Assembly (NCBI GenBank): GCA_934446065.1
Contig: CAKSDP010000010.1
Location: 1-58,487, forward strand
DNA from: an uncultured Eubacteriales bacterium
GTDB lineage: Bacteria > Bacillota > Clostridia > Oscillospirales > CAG-272
Direction of reading: 5' to 3'
DNA: 58,487 bases
The notes under the pieces were generated by a model, which worked only from the letters and a program-made list of their open reading frames with translations, was not told where the DNA came from and searched no databases. Both the position numbers and the translations under genes were made by a program. How positions within the stretch are numbered: position 1 is the first letter of the stretch; each line of letters begins with the position of its first letter. This document shows, one piece after another, positions 50,766 through 58,487 of this stretch.

Positions 50766-53700
50766 ATGTTGAATGCACTGACGGATCTGTCCCGAAGAGA
50801 CGACGTATATCTGACAGAAAGCAGCCCGTCCATTATTGCAACTCAAAAAGGAGTCAGCAATCTGCCGATGCTCATGAAGGCATCCCACATACGAGAGAAT
50901 GTGTACACTGAGGCGGAGGCGAAAAAACTCGGTCTGAAAGTCAACAAATACATAAACTATCACGGGCTCGGAAAAGAGCTGTTTCTGAAGATAATCGGCG
51001 GGCTTGACGACGTGACTCTTGCATACAGGGGGACGAAAAACGCGACCGATCCGAGCAGGGGCGAAAACTACTTCCTTCTGATCTCTCAGTACAAAGATGC
51101 TGACGGCAACACTGTAAATGTTCCGGTGTACATCAACGAGCGAGGGCAGTACAACAGGGTCTTTATTGACACGAACAAGATCGCGACCGTTTTCGGAAGG
51201 GATAATTTCAACGAATACATAAACAGAGAGCTGAAAAACGGAAATCTCGTAAGGATAAAAAATAAAAGCGCTCAAGCCAGTGAACGGACGGCACCAATTG
51301 CCGGCGGTTATAGCGGGAACGCTTTTACTGACACAACTATATCACAAAATGATCAGTCTGTCAATAGCAGTATATCCGAAAACGAGAAAAATGATACGCC
51401 TGTTTCCGACACGCAGCATCAGAAGCGAAGCGCGGGACGGCTTACCGATGCGGAAGCGACTGTTCTTGCGCTTGAGAGCGCAGCGAAAAGCAATGTTGAA
51501 GAAAAGACGGTACGCGAGATGCGGGAGAAGCTTGATGCGATGAAGGAGCACAAGGAACGTGCGAAGGAGCTTCTTTTGAAGATACGCGACGCCGAAGAGG
51601 CGGAGAACATAAGCAGCGAAGACCGCCGCCGCATCCGCGAGATGAAGGAAGAACGGAAAGCGGAGGTAAATCGCGCGGACAATGCACGGACGGCGATCGA
51701 ACGGCTTGCGACGGGCAAGATCGGACAGAGCCTTATTACGCGCAAGCTGACAGCTCTCAGACGCGCGAAGAACTACGAACGCGACTCGGCTGTGGCTCGT
51801 GCTGTATCAGACGAAAGGAAAAAGACCGATGCTGCAGTAGAAGAGCTGAGAAGCATGACGACGACGGCTGCGCGCTACAAAGCAGAAGCGAGCACGGCGC
51901 AGTCTGCGAATGAAAAGCTGCGCACGGTCATAGAGGCGTACAAGGCTGAGATATCGTCCGCGAAGGCAGACGCAAAAGCCACTGCCGACTGGTACAGGGC
52001 TGAGCGTGACCGTGATGTAGCGGCGACGCGGGAAAAATATCTGAGCCGTGCCGAGGCGGCGCGTGAGACGAGAGAGCGCACGGAGCTGAAACGCAAGATT
52101 GTGGGGGTTGCGAAAGAACTGAGCGGGATGCTGCTCAAAAACGATCGCCGGAGGAACATCAAGATCGATCTTCAGGCGCCTGTGGCGGAAGCTCTTTCGA
52201 TCCTTGACATTTACGACACCGGCAGCGCCGGCAAGATCGCAAAGATCAACGCGGAGCTTGAGCAGCTTTACGCAAAGCCCGAGACGGTTTCGGTAAAAAA
52301 CAGGATATCCGAGCTTCTTGCATACCGCGACAGGCTTGAAGCGTCCGGCGAGAGCACGGCGGCGACGATGTCGGCGCTGCTTGAGACATACAAGGCGATC
52401 GGCCGTTCCGGTGACGATGCGGTAAGGACGGAATACTCCGAGGACGTATACAACCTGATCGACTCCATACGCGACAGGATCGGCGACACTCCGCTGTATC
52501 AGATGGACGCGGAAATGCTTCGTGACGTATATGATGTATACGGTGCGATCCTGCACGCGGTACGTGAATCGAACAAGGATTTTGCAAGGAGTGCTGCGGC
52601 GCGGACGGCGAAGAACGGAGAGGCGGCGATCGCGGAGCTTCGTCTGAGGAGACACAGGACGGGGCGGTACACTGCGCTTGATTCCATAAAGAGCGCGGCT
52701 GTGGAAACGCTCAAGCCGATATACTTTTTCGACTGGCTTGACTCCGGCACGCTCTCGAAGCTATACGATGACATTCAACGCGGAGAGGGCAACTGGGGAC
52801 ACATGATAGCCGACGCACGCACATATCTTTCCGGCATAAAGGAAAAGCACGGGGCGGACGGATGGGACTTCAACAAAGAGATAAGCTTCGGGACGCTCGG
52901 CGGGCAGAAGATGACTCTCGGTCAGGTCATGTCGCTTTACGCGCTTTGGCAGAGAGAGGCTGCGAAGGCGCATCTTACCGTGGGAGGCGTTGTTATTGCC
53001 GAGAAGCCAACGGGGCCTTTCGGCAAGACATCCGGGACAAGTCAGCGGTATGTACTCGGCGAAGAAGATATCCCGGCGATTCTCGGGGAGCTGACAGACG
53101 AGCAGCGGGGCTTTGTGCGTGACGCTGTCGGATATCTCACGGACACGCTCGGGCAGGAAGGAAACAAGGTTTCGCGCGAGCAATGGGGAATAGATCTGTT
53201 CCGGGAGAAGTGGTACTTCCCTATTCAGACATCGGATATGTTCCGGCACACGGAGATCGAGAACACCGACCTTATACCGAGCATATCGAATCCGGGCTTT
53301 TCACGGGCGACGAATCCCAAGTCAAACAATCCCGTTGTACTTCGCGATTTTCTCGAGGTATGGGGCGGGCACGTGAACGACATGTCTCAATACTGCTCTT
53401 TTGCGATACCGGTCGAAGGACTCAAGAGAGTTCTGAACTACCAATCGGCGGACACCTCGGTAAAGCAGGCGCTTGAAGAGGGCACGAACGGCAGGATGGC
53501 TCAGGACTACATATTCGGGCTTATCCGCGATCTTTCAAAGGGGGCGAGAAAAGACCCGCGCGACGCGCTTGCGGCAAAGCTGATGTCCGGATTCAAGAAG
53601 GGCGCCACACTTGCATCTCTTTCGGTTGTGATTCAGCAGCCGTCGTCAATCGGGCGCGCATTTGCCGTCATCCCGGCGTACTACTTCCATCCCGGTGACA

Positions 53701-55274
53701 ACGCATCCGATGCGAAGGGGCATCGCGCGAAGTGGGAGGAACTCAAAAAATACAGCGGTATTGCGGTCATAAAGGAGATGGGACAGTTTGACGTAAACAA
53801 CGGCAGGAGCACAAGCGAATGGCTGCTTGATCGCGGTCCGGACGGTATTATCGGCGCGATAGACGAAAAGCTCGGCTCGCTTCCCGGATACGCAGACGAG
53901 GTCACGTGGGTGGCGATATGGAATGCGGCGAAGCGGATGGTTCGCGACCGGATGCCCGGCATTGAAGCCGGGAGCGAGAAGTTTTACACGTAAGCTGCGA
54001 AGATCTTTGACGACTGCATTATACGGACGCAGGTTTACGATTCGACTCTGTCGCGTTCGGGGCTGATGCGCTCGAAAAACGGGTTTGCACAGATGATGAC
54101 GGCATTCATGGCGGAGCCTATCACGCAGATCAACATGCAATACTCGGCGCTGCGGCGCGGCCGGCGCGGGGATCATCGCGGGGCGGGCAGAATCTGGGCG
54201 TCTGTTGCGACGGCGCAGATTCTCAACTCTGCTTTTGCGGCGCTCATATACGCACTGAGAGATGACGACGAGGACGACGAGACATATCTAGAGCGATATC
54301 TCGGAAGCTTTGCGGGTGAGCTTATTGACAGCATAAACCCGCTGACGGCGATACCGATTGCAAAAGACATATACTCGCTCATGCAGGGGTATGACGTAAG
54401 CCGGAGCGACATGACTCTCATATCGCAGCTATGGAAATCGACCGAGAATCTTTACAAGATGGCAAGCCGCGAAGATGCGACGGTAGAGGACTGGGTCACT
54501 GCGAGTGCTGAGCTTGCAGGAAACATAGTCAACATATTCGGAATTCCTGCGCGGAACATTGTACGTGAAGGAAAATCGATATGGAACACGTCGAAGACAT
54601 TCATTCGCGGGAACAAGACGATGGGGTCAGCCATTTCCGACAAAGTGCTTGACGAGATCATAGCACAGATACCTATTGCAAACGATCTTCTGAAGCGCAG
54701 CAATGCTGACAAGATGTACAGCGCGATGGTAAAGGGAGACGACGACTACCTCAAGCGCTTATTCGGGCGGTACAAGAAGGAGGAGACTGCGAGATCTCAG
54801 CTTCGTGGGGCGATCGAAGAGCGGTACATAAAAGGCAAGCTGTCGCGCGAAGAGGCGGAGGGGTATCTTCTCCGATACGTTGTGACGGAGGAGAACAAAA
54901 AGAAGACGAGCTCCACCTCCGAAGAGAAGAAGAAGCGTGATCTGAACCGCGATGCGGTATACTGGATAATTGACAAGTGGGACGCAAAGAAGGAATCTCC
55001 GACGGGAGAATACGACAAGTATGATGATTTCTACACTGCTGTGGAAACGGGAGAGGGTATGCGGAAGGCGATAAAGAAATACCTTGACGGCGGACACACG
55101 GCGGAGAGTCTCAGTGCGCGGATCACGAGTCACTACAAAGAGAGGTACATTGCGGCGACGAAGGCGGAGCGGACACGGCTGAAGGGATATCTTCTGAACG
55201 CTTACACTGCACTCGGCTACGATCGGGACGAGAAGGCAGACGACATTGACGGATGGCTGGACGAGGAGGACTGA
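50766..55274 (+). pseudogene. Phage large polyvalent protein (MuF-C-like domain, coiled coil, LPD region), interrupted by an in-frame stop
   Basis: The frame gives 1075 codons from 50766 to TAA at 53991-53993 and continues in the same frame, with family-like sequence (AAKIFDDCIIRTQVYDSTLS), to 55274. One premature stop therefore splits one protein of about 1500 residues. The first part (about 20-170; YLTESSPSIIATQKG, YINYHGLG, VPVYINERG) resembles the MuF C-terminal/PBECR toxin domain. A long coiled coil (about 220-460) follows, then the large conserved phage domains (LPD type) with WYFPIQTSDMFRHTE, and hydrophobic or charged helices at the end. Such proteins are packaged in virions and injected. 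The upstream ART fragment was probably its N-terminus before a frameshift. Confidence 0.75.
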
Positions 55275-55281
55275 GAGGCGA

Positions 55282-55309
55282 GCGGGGGGATTAACATTCC
55301 CCCGCTTTT
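55282..55309 (+). terminator. Rho-independent terminator
   Basis: GCGGGGG paired with CCCCCGC around about 10 bases, then TTTTCC. It separates the polyvalent gene from the tail module. Confidence 0.78.
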
Positions 55310-55340
55310 CCTGTATGATTGACAAAAAAGGAGGCTGCGC

Positions 55341-56615
55341 ATGGATAAAATAAAACACTGCATAACGCTTGACATGCACGCCGCAACGGCGCAGACGGCT
55401 CTTTCGGTGAAGAAAGGCGACACGGCGCGGAAGCTTATCATATCTCTTTATGCCGACGGGAAGCCGTACAGGCCTGCCGAGGGATGCACGGCGGTACTTA
55501 CGGCGAAAAAGCCGGACGGAAACATTCTTTACAACGCCTGCACGATCTCTGACGGGAAGATCGCATACACATTCACTCCGCAGACGACCTCGGCGGCGGG
55601 AGATGCGGAATGCGAGGTTCGGGTTTACGATCCGGACGAACAGCTTATAACAAGCCCGCGCTTTTTACTGAGGGTCGATCCTACCGTATACAACGACGGT
55701 GATGCAGTTGAATCGGCGACAGAGGTTTCGGCTCTGACGGCGCTTGTATCCGAGACCACTGTGCTGAAAAACGAAGTGGAGCGGAAGCTTGCTGACGGTG
55801 AGTTCGTCGGTGCGAAAGGCGACAAGGGCGATCCGGGGGAGAAAGGGGACACAGGTGCTGCGGGTGCTGTGGGGGCTGCGGGGCGCGGAATCAGCTCGTT
55901 TGCGAAGACGGGGGTTGAAGCGGCATCCGTTACGTCGCCGGCACAGGTAAGCGATATTTGGCGGATGCAGTACGATGATCGCACGGGGGTGAATGTGAAG
56001 ATCCCTCGCGGGGCGAGGTGGTTCACGTGCGCGGCGCTTGAGGCGCTTGCGGACTCCGAGACGGTAGCGGACTACGCCGTAGGGGCTGTGATGGGGGATT
56101 ATCTCCTATCGACGGTCACGGGCAACGTATGGCGCAAGGCTGCGGACACGGGCAACTTATGGAACGCCATAGGGTGCATCAAGGGTGCAGCGGGTGCGAA
56201 AGGCGACACGGGAGCTGCCGGAACACCCGGAGCCAAGGGCGACAAGGGTGACACCGGAGCTGACGGGGCGCCGGGAGCTAAGGGCGACAAGGGCGATCCC
56301 GGCGAGCCTGGGACGGACGCAGAGGTGACGCTTGCCAAGCTTGCCGAGCTGTATGATGGTGCGGTAGCTCAGCGAGCATTGCAGATTACAGATGCGGTAC
56401 CGCTCAAGCAGCGCAGCGGGAGCGTGATGGCGAAAGTGACGCTGCAGGTGCTGCGGTCGTTTGTTCTTGATTCTGTAAAGGCGATTTACAACGATGAAGG
56501 ATACAGCGCGGCGCTGCCTGATGAGATGGGCGCGGACGGGGTGCTCGCGCTTGCGAGCGACATTCCGGAAGACTTCACGGCGGATGAGATCACGGCGCTG
56601 TGGGATGCGAATTGA
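55341..56615 (+). CDS. Phage baseplate upper protein (BppU)-type tail fibre with collagen-like repeats
   Basis: 424 residues. Residues 1-120 match the BppU N-terminal fold that attaches to the baseplate (SVKKGDTARKLIISLYADGK; FLLRVDP). A short coil follows, then two blocks of Gly-x-y triplets, about residues 157-183 (GAKGDKGDPGEKGDTG) and 282-328, which should trimerise as collagen. A carbohydrate-binding-like module (RGARWFTCAAL) lies between. The C-terminus is a small helical piece. It should be the receptor-facing fibre. AAAGGAGG precedes the ATG, after a terminator, so it probably starts a new transcript. Confidence 0.87.
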   Translation: MDKIKHCITLDMHAATAQTALSVKKGDTARKLIISLYADGKPYRPAEGCTAVLTAKKPDGNILYNACTISDGKIAYTFTPQTTSAAGDAECEVRVYDPDEQLITSPRFLLRVDPTVYNDGDAVESATEVSALTALVSETTVLKNEVERKLADGEFVGAKGDKGDPGEKGDTGAAGAVGAAGRGISSFAKTGVEAASVTSPAQVSDIWRMQYDDRTGVNVKIPRGARWFTCAALEALADSETVADYAVGAVMGDYLLSTVTGNVWRKAADTGNLWNAIGCIKGAAGAKGDTGAAGTPGAKGDKGDTGADGAPGAKGDKGDPGEPGTDAEVTLAKLAELYDGAVAQRALQITDAVPLKQRSGSVMAKVTLQVLRSFVLDSVKAIYNDEGYSAALPDEMGADGVLALASDIPEDFTADEITALWDAN

Positions 56616-56624
56616 GGTGAAAAC

Positions 56625-57140
56625 ATGGACATACTTACGGACACGCTCGGGCGGGTATACGTATCCGCCGACGGCAAGGCGCTTGTGGGCAAGCCGCTAT
56701 ACTCAAGCGGCAGCTTCATCGGACAGGTTACAGGCACGGTGACGATCACGCACAATCTCGGCTGCAAGAGTGTGGCGGTACTTTGTCAGGCGGTGGATGC
56801 GGACGGTAATGTGATACAGAGCACAAAAACGCCATACAAAACGGTGGCATTCGGATTCTGCCACATTGATAATTTTCCAATGCAGCCGCAGAAATATCAG
56901 AAACAGGACGGCTGGGCAACGATCAACACGGATTTTGCGGCACAGTACAAATGTTTCGGAATCAGGCACTATTTTCCTGTGGCTGAGGCTGCGGCAGCTA
57001 TGAACAATGCGACACTGACGTGCCCGACTGCCGTGATTGAAGAAAATTCGATCACAGTAACGCTATCTTATCAGTTTCTTGCCGGGGTGAAATACATTTG
57101 GCACGCATACGCGATACCGGGTGCGGAGATAGGAGGATGA
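56625..57140 (+). CDS. Phage tail tip/fibre protein
   Basis: 171 residues. No membrane segment. A beta-rich pattern (GRVYVSADGKALVGKPLYS; TVTITHNLGCKSVAVLCQAV) resembles receptor-binding tip proteins of Firmicute phages and is placed as one. GAGGTGA precedes the start; the next gene follows after five bases. Function is by position. Confidence 0.65.
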   Translation: MDILTDTLGRVYVSADGKALVGKPLYSSGSFIGQVTGTVTITHNLGCKSVAVLCQAVDADGNVIQSTKTPYKTVAFGFCHIDNFPMQPQKYQKQDGWATINTDFAAQYKCFGIRHYFPVAEAAAAMNNATLTCPTAVIEENSITVTLSYQFLAGVKYIWHAYAIPGAEIGG

Positions 57141-57144
57141 TCTG

Positions 57145-57384
57145 ATGGGAAAAGCTATTGGAGAGAGCGGGCTTTCGGCGCTGATCGCGAAGATCAAGGC
57201 GTGGGGATCTGCGGCATTTCTCGCCAAGTCTGATGTGGAGGAGGTGAGCGTGATCGCCGTTGACACGGTGCCTACTGCCAACAGCGGGAATCTTATCACG
57301 AGCGGAGGTGTACGCGCGGCGATTGACGGGGCGGGATATCTTACGCTTGAAACGCTGCCGAAATACGACGGAGGTGTGGAATAA
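57145..57384 (+). CDS. Small phage tail-associated protein
   Basis: 79 residues. The pattern of helices followed by TVPTANSGNLITSGGVRAAI is common in small proteins between tail fibre genes in Clostridial prophages. The AGGAGG-like site lies in the end of the previous gene. The stop abuts the next ATG. No catalytic motif is present. Confidence 0.6.
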   Translation: MGKAIGESGLSALIAKIKAWGSAAFLAKSDVEEVSVIAVDTVPTANSGNLITSGGVRAAIDGAGYLTLETLPKYDGGVE

Positions 57385-57921
57385 ATGGCTGCGACGATAA
57401 AATACAAGGGCAGCACGATCGCGACGGTGGACGCAGACGCGACGAAGGTGCTCAAGACGGGCGGCAAATACTGCGAGGGTGATATTACCGTGGAGAATGT
57501 GCGGGATAGCGAGCACGGATACAAGGAATGGACGGTAACGATATCCGAGAAGGTGACGTCCGGCAAAGTTGTATTTGCTACGGATGGCGATATAGCGGCG
57601 CACTACGCGGATGATACTGCGATCGGGGCGTTTGAATACTTGGGAGATACGAGCACGCTCGTGTACCATGATACAGTAAGCCAATTCTCACACAATCGCA
57701 GCCTCGGCAAAATAATATCGTCCGGCGAACAATATGATAGATTCTCCACGCTGTGTTACATCTCGTCCGGGGGCATAGCGACGGCTGCAGTTTCGCCGAG
57801 TAAACTTTGCCATGGATCCACGTCGTGGCCGTTGCAAGCAAATGCGGCGGGCGAGCTGTATACTCACGCGGATACCTATCTGATCCCTGCGGGGGATTAC
57901 AGAGTAAGCTTTTGGTGGTAG
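57385..57921 (+). CDS. Phage tail protein
   Basis: 178 residues. It starts MAATIKYKGSTIATVDADAT, with a KTGGKYCEGDITVEN segment that is frequent in prophage tail proteins of Firmicutes. The rest is beta-rich and cannot be assigned. It begins right after the stop of the previous gene, so it is coupled to it. Receptor-binding or tail assembly is the likely role. Confidence 0.65.
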   Translation: MAATIKYKGSTIATVDADATKVLKTGGKYCEGDITVENVRDSEHGYKEWTVTISEKVTSGKVVFATDGDIAAHYADDTAIGAFEYLGDTSTLVYHDTVSQFSHNRSLGKIISSGEQYDRFSTLCYISSGGIATAAVSPSKLCHGSTSWPLQANAAGELYTHADTYLIPAGDYRVSFWW

Positions 57922-57946
57922 AAAATCAAAAAAAGGAGATAGAAAT

Positions 57947-58390
57947 ATGAAAAACTACATATGCACGGCTGCGGGGATGATCGGCGCGGCTATCGCAAAT
58001 ATTTTCGGAGGGTGGAGTGCCGCGATGACAACGCTCATCATATTTATGGCGATCGATTATGTCACGGGGCTGCTTGTGGCGGGGGTGTTCCAGGCATCGC
58101 TCAAGAGCGCTTCAGGCGGACTTGAGTCCCGCGCGGGATTCAAAGGGCTTTGCCGCAAGGGCGTGATCCTGCTCTTTGTGCTGATCGGGGCGCGTATTGA
58201 TCTGCTCCTCGGTACGAGCTACCTGAAGGATGCGATCTGCATCGGATTCATATGCAATGAGCTATTGTCGATCGTGGAGAACGCGGGACTTATGGGCATC
58301 CCGCTTCCGTCGCCGGTAGAGCAGGCCGTAGAGCTGCTCCGGCAGAAGAGCGGCGAGGGCAAGCATGAGAATGATGAGGAGGAGAAGTGA
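57947..58390 (+). CDS. Phage holin (holin family 4 type)
   Basis: 147 residues. Three hydrophobic segments (about 8-45, AAIANIFGGWSAAMTTLIIF; 70-85, KGVILLFVLIGARIDLL; 95-110) and a charged C-terminal tail (EGKHENDEEEK). The AIDYVTGLLVAG segment is typical of the phage holin 4/toxin secretion-lysis family. It forms membrane lesions that let the lysin reach the wall. AAAGGAGAT lies before the ATG. The stop overlaps the lysin start (ATGA). Confidence 0.9.
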   Translation: MKNYICTAAGMIGAAIANIFGGWSAAMTTLIIFMAIDYVTGLLVAGVFQASLKSASGGLESRAGFKGLCRKGVILLFVLIGARIDLLLGTSYLKDAICIGFICNELLSIVENAGLMGIPLPSPVEQAVELLRQKSGEGKHENDEEEK

Positions 58391-58487
58391 TGAAAAAATA
58401 CAAAGGCATCGACGTATCGCTGTTTCAGGGGGACATTGATTTCGCGGCGGTGAAGCGCGCGGGCATTGATTTTGTGATGATCAAGGC
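58390..58487 (+). CDS. GH25 lysozyme (phage lysin), 5' end only
   Basis: Only the first 32 codons are in the window: MKKYKGIDVSLFQGDIDF, then AAVKRAGIDFVMIK. The GIDVS and IDF..VKxAGIDFVMIK pattern is the start of GH25 (Cellosyl-type) muramidases, with the first catalytic-site Asp in GIDVS. It is coupled to the holin by ATGA. The catalytic glutamate lies outside the window. Confidence 0.9.
   Translation, partial: MKKYKGIDVSLFQGDIDFAAVKRAGIDFVMIK

Larger units (their letters stand above)
49940..50766 (+). pseudogene. Fragment of phage polyvalent protein: ADP-ribosyltransferase-like (ART-PolyVal) domain
   Basis: The frame is open from 49850 to 50911, but the first part runs through a terminator and then across a minus-strand small RNA, so the true start is unclear (49940 with GGCGGG upstream, or 50153 without one). 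Recognisable phage sequence begins at FKRWFGDWQNHPED and VNDDGTPKVVYHGT. It continues through LFFFTNKKNGYP and YDGIIIENSNKS, the pattern of ART-PolyVal domains that modify host targets, and ends at FDRNNPDIRYQKRG. After that the family resemblance moves to another frame. The fragment is 5' truncated or rearranged and frameshifted at its 3' end. Confidence 0.65.
49123..58487 (+). mobile_element. Damaged prophage segment (tail/lysis end, continues past window)
   Basis: Begins after the methyltransferase gene. It contains AT-rich small genes, a broken polyvalent toxin/structural gene, a BppU-type collagen-like tail protein, three small tail-tip genes, a holin and a GH25 lysin. No integrase, repressor, terminase or capsid gene is present in the window. 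The left border is not defined; a GNRA-looped hairpin at 49141-49167 and the small-gene block lie there. Confidence 0.75.

Noticed and set aside
55809..56325. CRISPR-like repeats
   Set aside because: The repeats are in-frame Gly-x-y codons of a collagen-like fibre, without regular spacers. No CRISPR array or cas gene was found in the window.
1..58487. tRNA or rRNA genes and insertion sequences
   Set aside because: None recognised by eye on either strand; no transposase-like protein or cloverleaf was found.

Overview
The window reads as chromosome of a spore-forming, anaerobic Firmicute of class Clostridia, most like gut or rumen Ruminococcaceae/Oscillospiraceae. The evidence is sporulation genes (yqfC, yqfD, a YlbJ-type membrane protein), dockerin and cohesin-like modules, a glycosidase, the gene order miaB-ylbF-mutS-mutL, and the yqfC-yqfD-phoH-ybeY-era-recO cluster. 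The species cannot be fixed from the sequence alone. Housekeeping genes favour G/C at third codon positions; the secreted-protein genes at both ends of the first 37 kb and the small genes near 49.2-49.8 kb are visibly more AT-rich.

Layout. 1-5.0 kb (minus): two large secreted proteins, one with a cohesin-like head, tandem helical repeats and a lectin-like domain, the other with three lectin-like domains and a C-terminal dockerin. 5.4-7.1 kb: NUDIX hydrolase and cysteine desulfurase. 7.2-10.0 kb (minus): clan GH-D alpha-galactosidase, a YhcH/TabA-type sugar protein and a decayed radC. 10.2-12.6 kb: wall amidase with zinc-ribbon-like repeats and a small pyrophosphatase-like protein. 12.7-15.8 kb: a PPC/DUF296 protein (minus) and a REC/HD-GYP/GGDEF protein. 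16.0-20.2 kb: an amino-sugar operon in which the phosphoglucosamine mutase carries an N-terminal XRE helix-turn-helix, followed by a GlmU-C-like acyltransferase and glmS. 20.3-22.3 kb: NusG-II protein, Gx transporter and ApbE. 22.3-30.0 kb: miaB, ylbF-like, mutS, mutL, tgt. 30.0-36.8 kb: a structured leader and pnuC, two NodB-type deacetylases, ruvA-ruvB, and a cohesin/dockerin protein that is a paralogue of the first gene. 36.9-45.6 kb (minus): rhamnulokinase, mutS2, recO, era, ybeY, phoH, yqfD, yqfC. 45.7-49.1 kb: ylbJ-like, a small zinc-type protein, prfB and a SpoU methyltransferase. 49.1 kb to the end: a damaged prophage segment with small AT-rich genes, a broken polyvalent toxin/structural gene, collagen-like tail fibre genes, holin and the start of a GH25 lysin.

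How the genes work together. The glm operon supplies GlcN-1-P and GlcNAc-1-P for wall precursors; the fused HTH and a near-perfect dyad just downstream of its promoter suggest that the enzyme regulates its own operon. NusG-II/Gx/ApbE looks like an extracellular flavin/redox module. MutS/L, MutS2, RuvAB and RecO are genome maintenance. The surface proteins share a CxxC...GH repeat and, in two cases, a nearly identical N-terminal module with tracts of identical DNA, which points to exchange between inverted copies 33 kb apart.

The strongest candidates for something undescribed are (1) the HTH-GlmM fusion with its dyad, (2) a promoter-hairpin-U-tract small RNA on the minus strand at 50.05-50.15 kb, and (3) the unassigned structured leader in front of pnuC.
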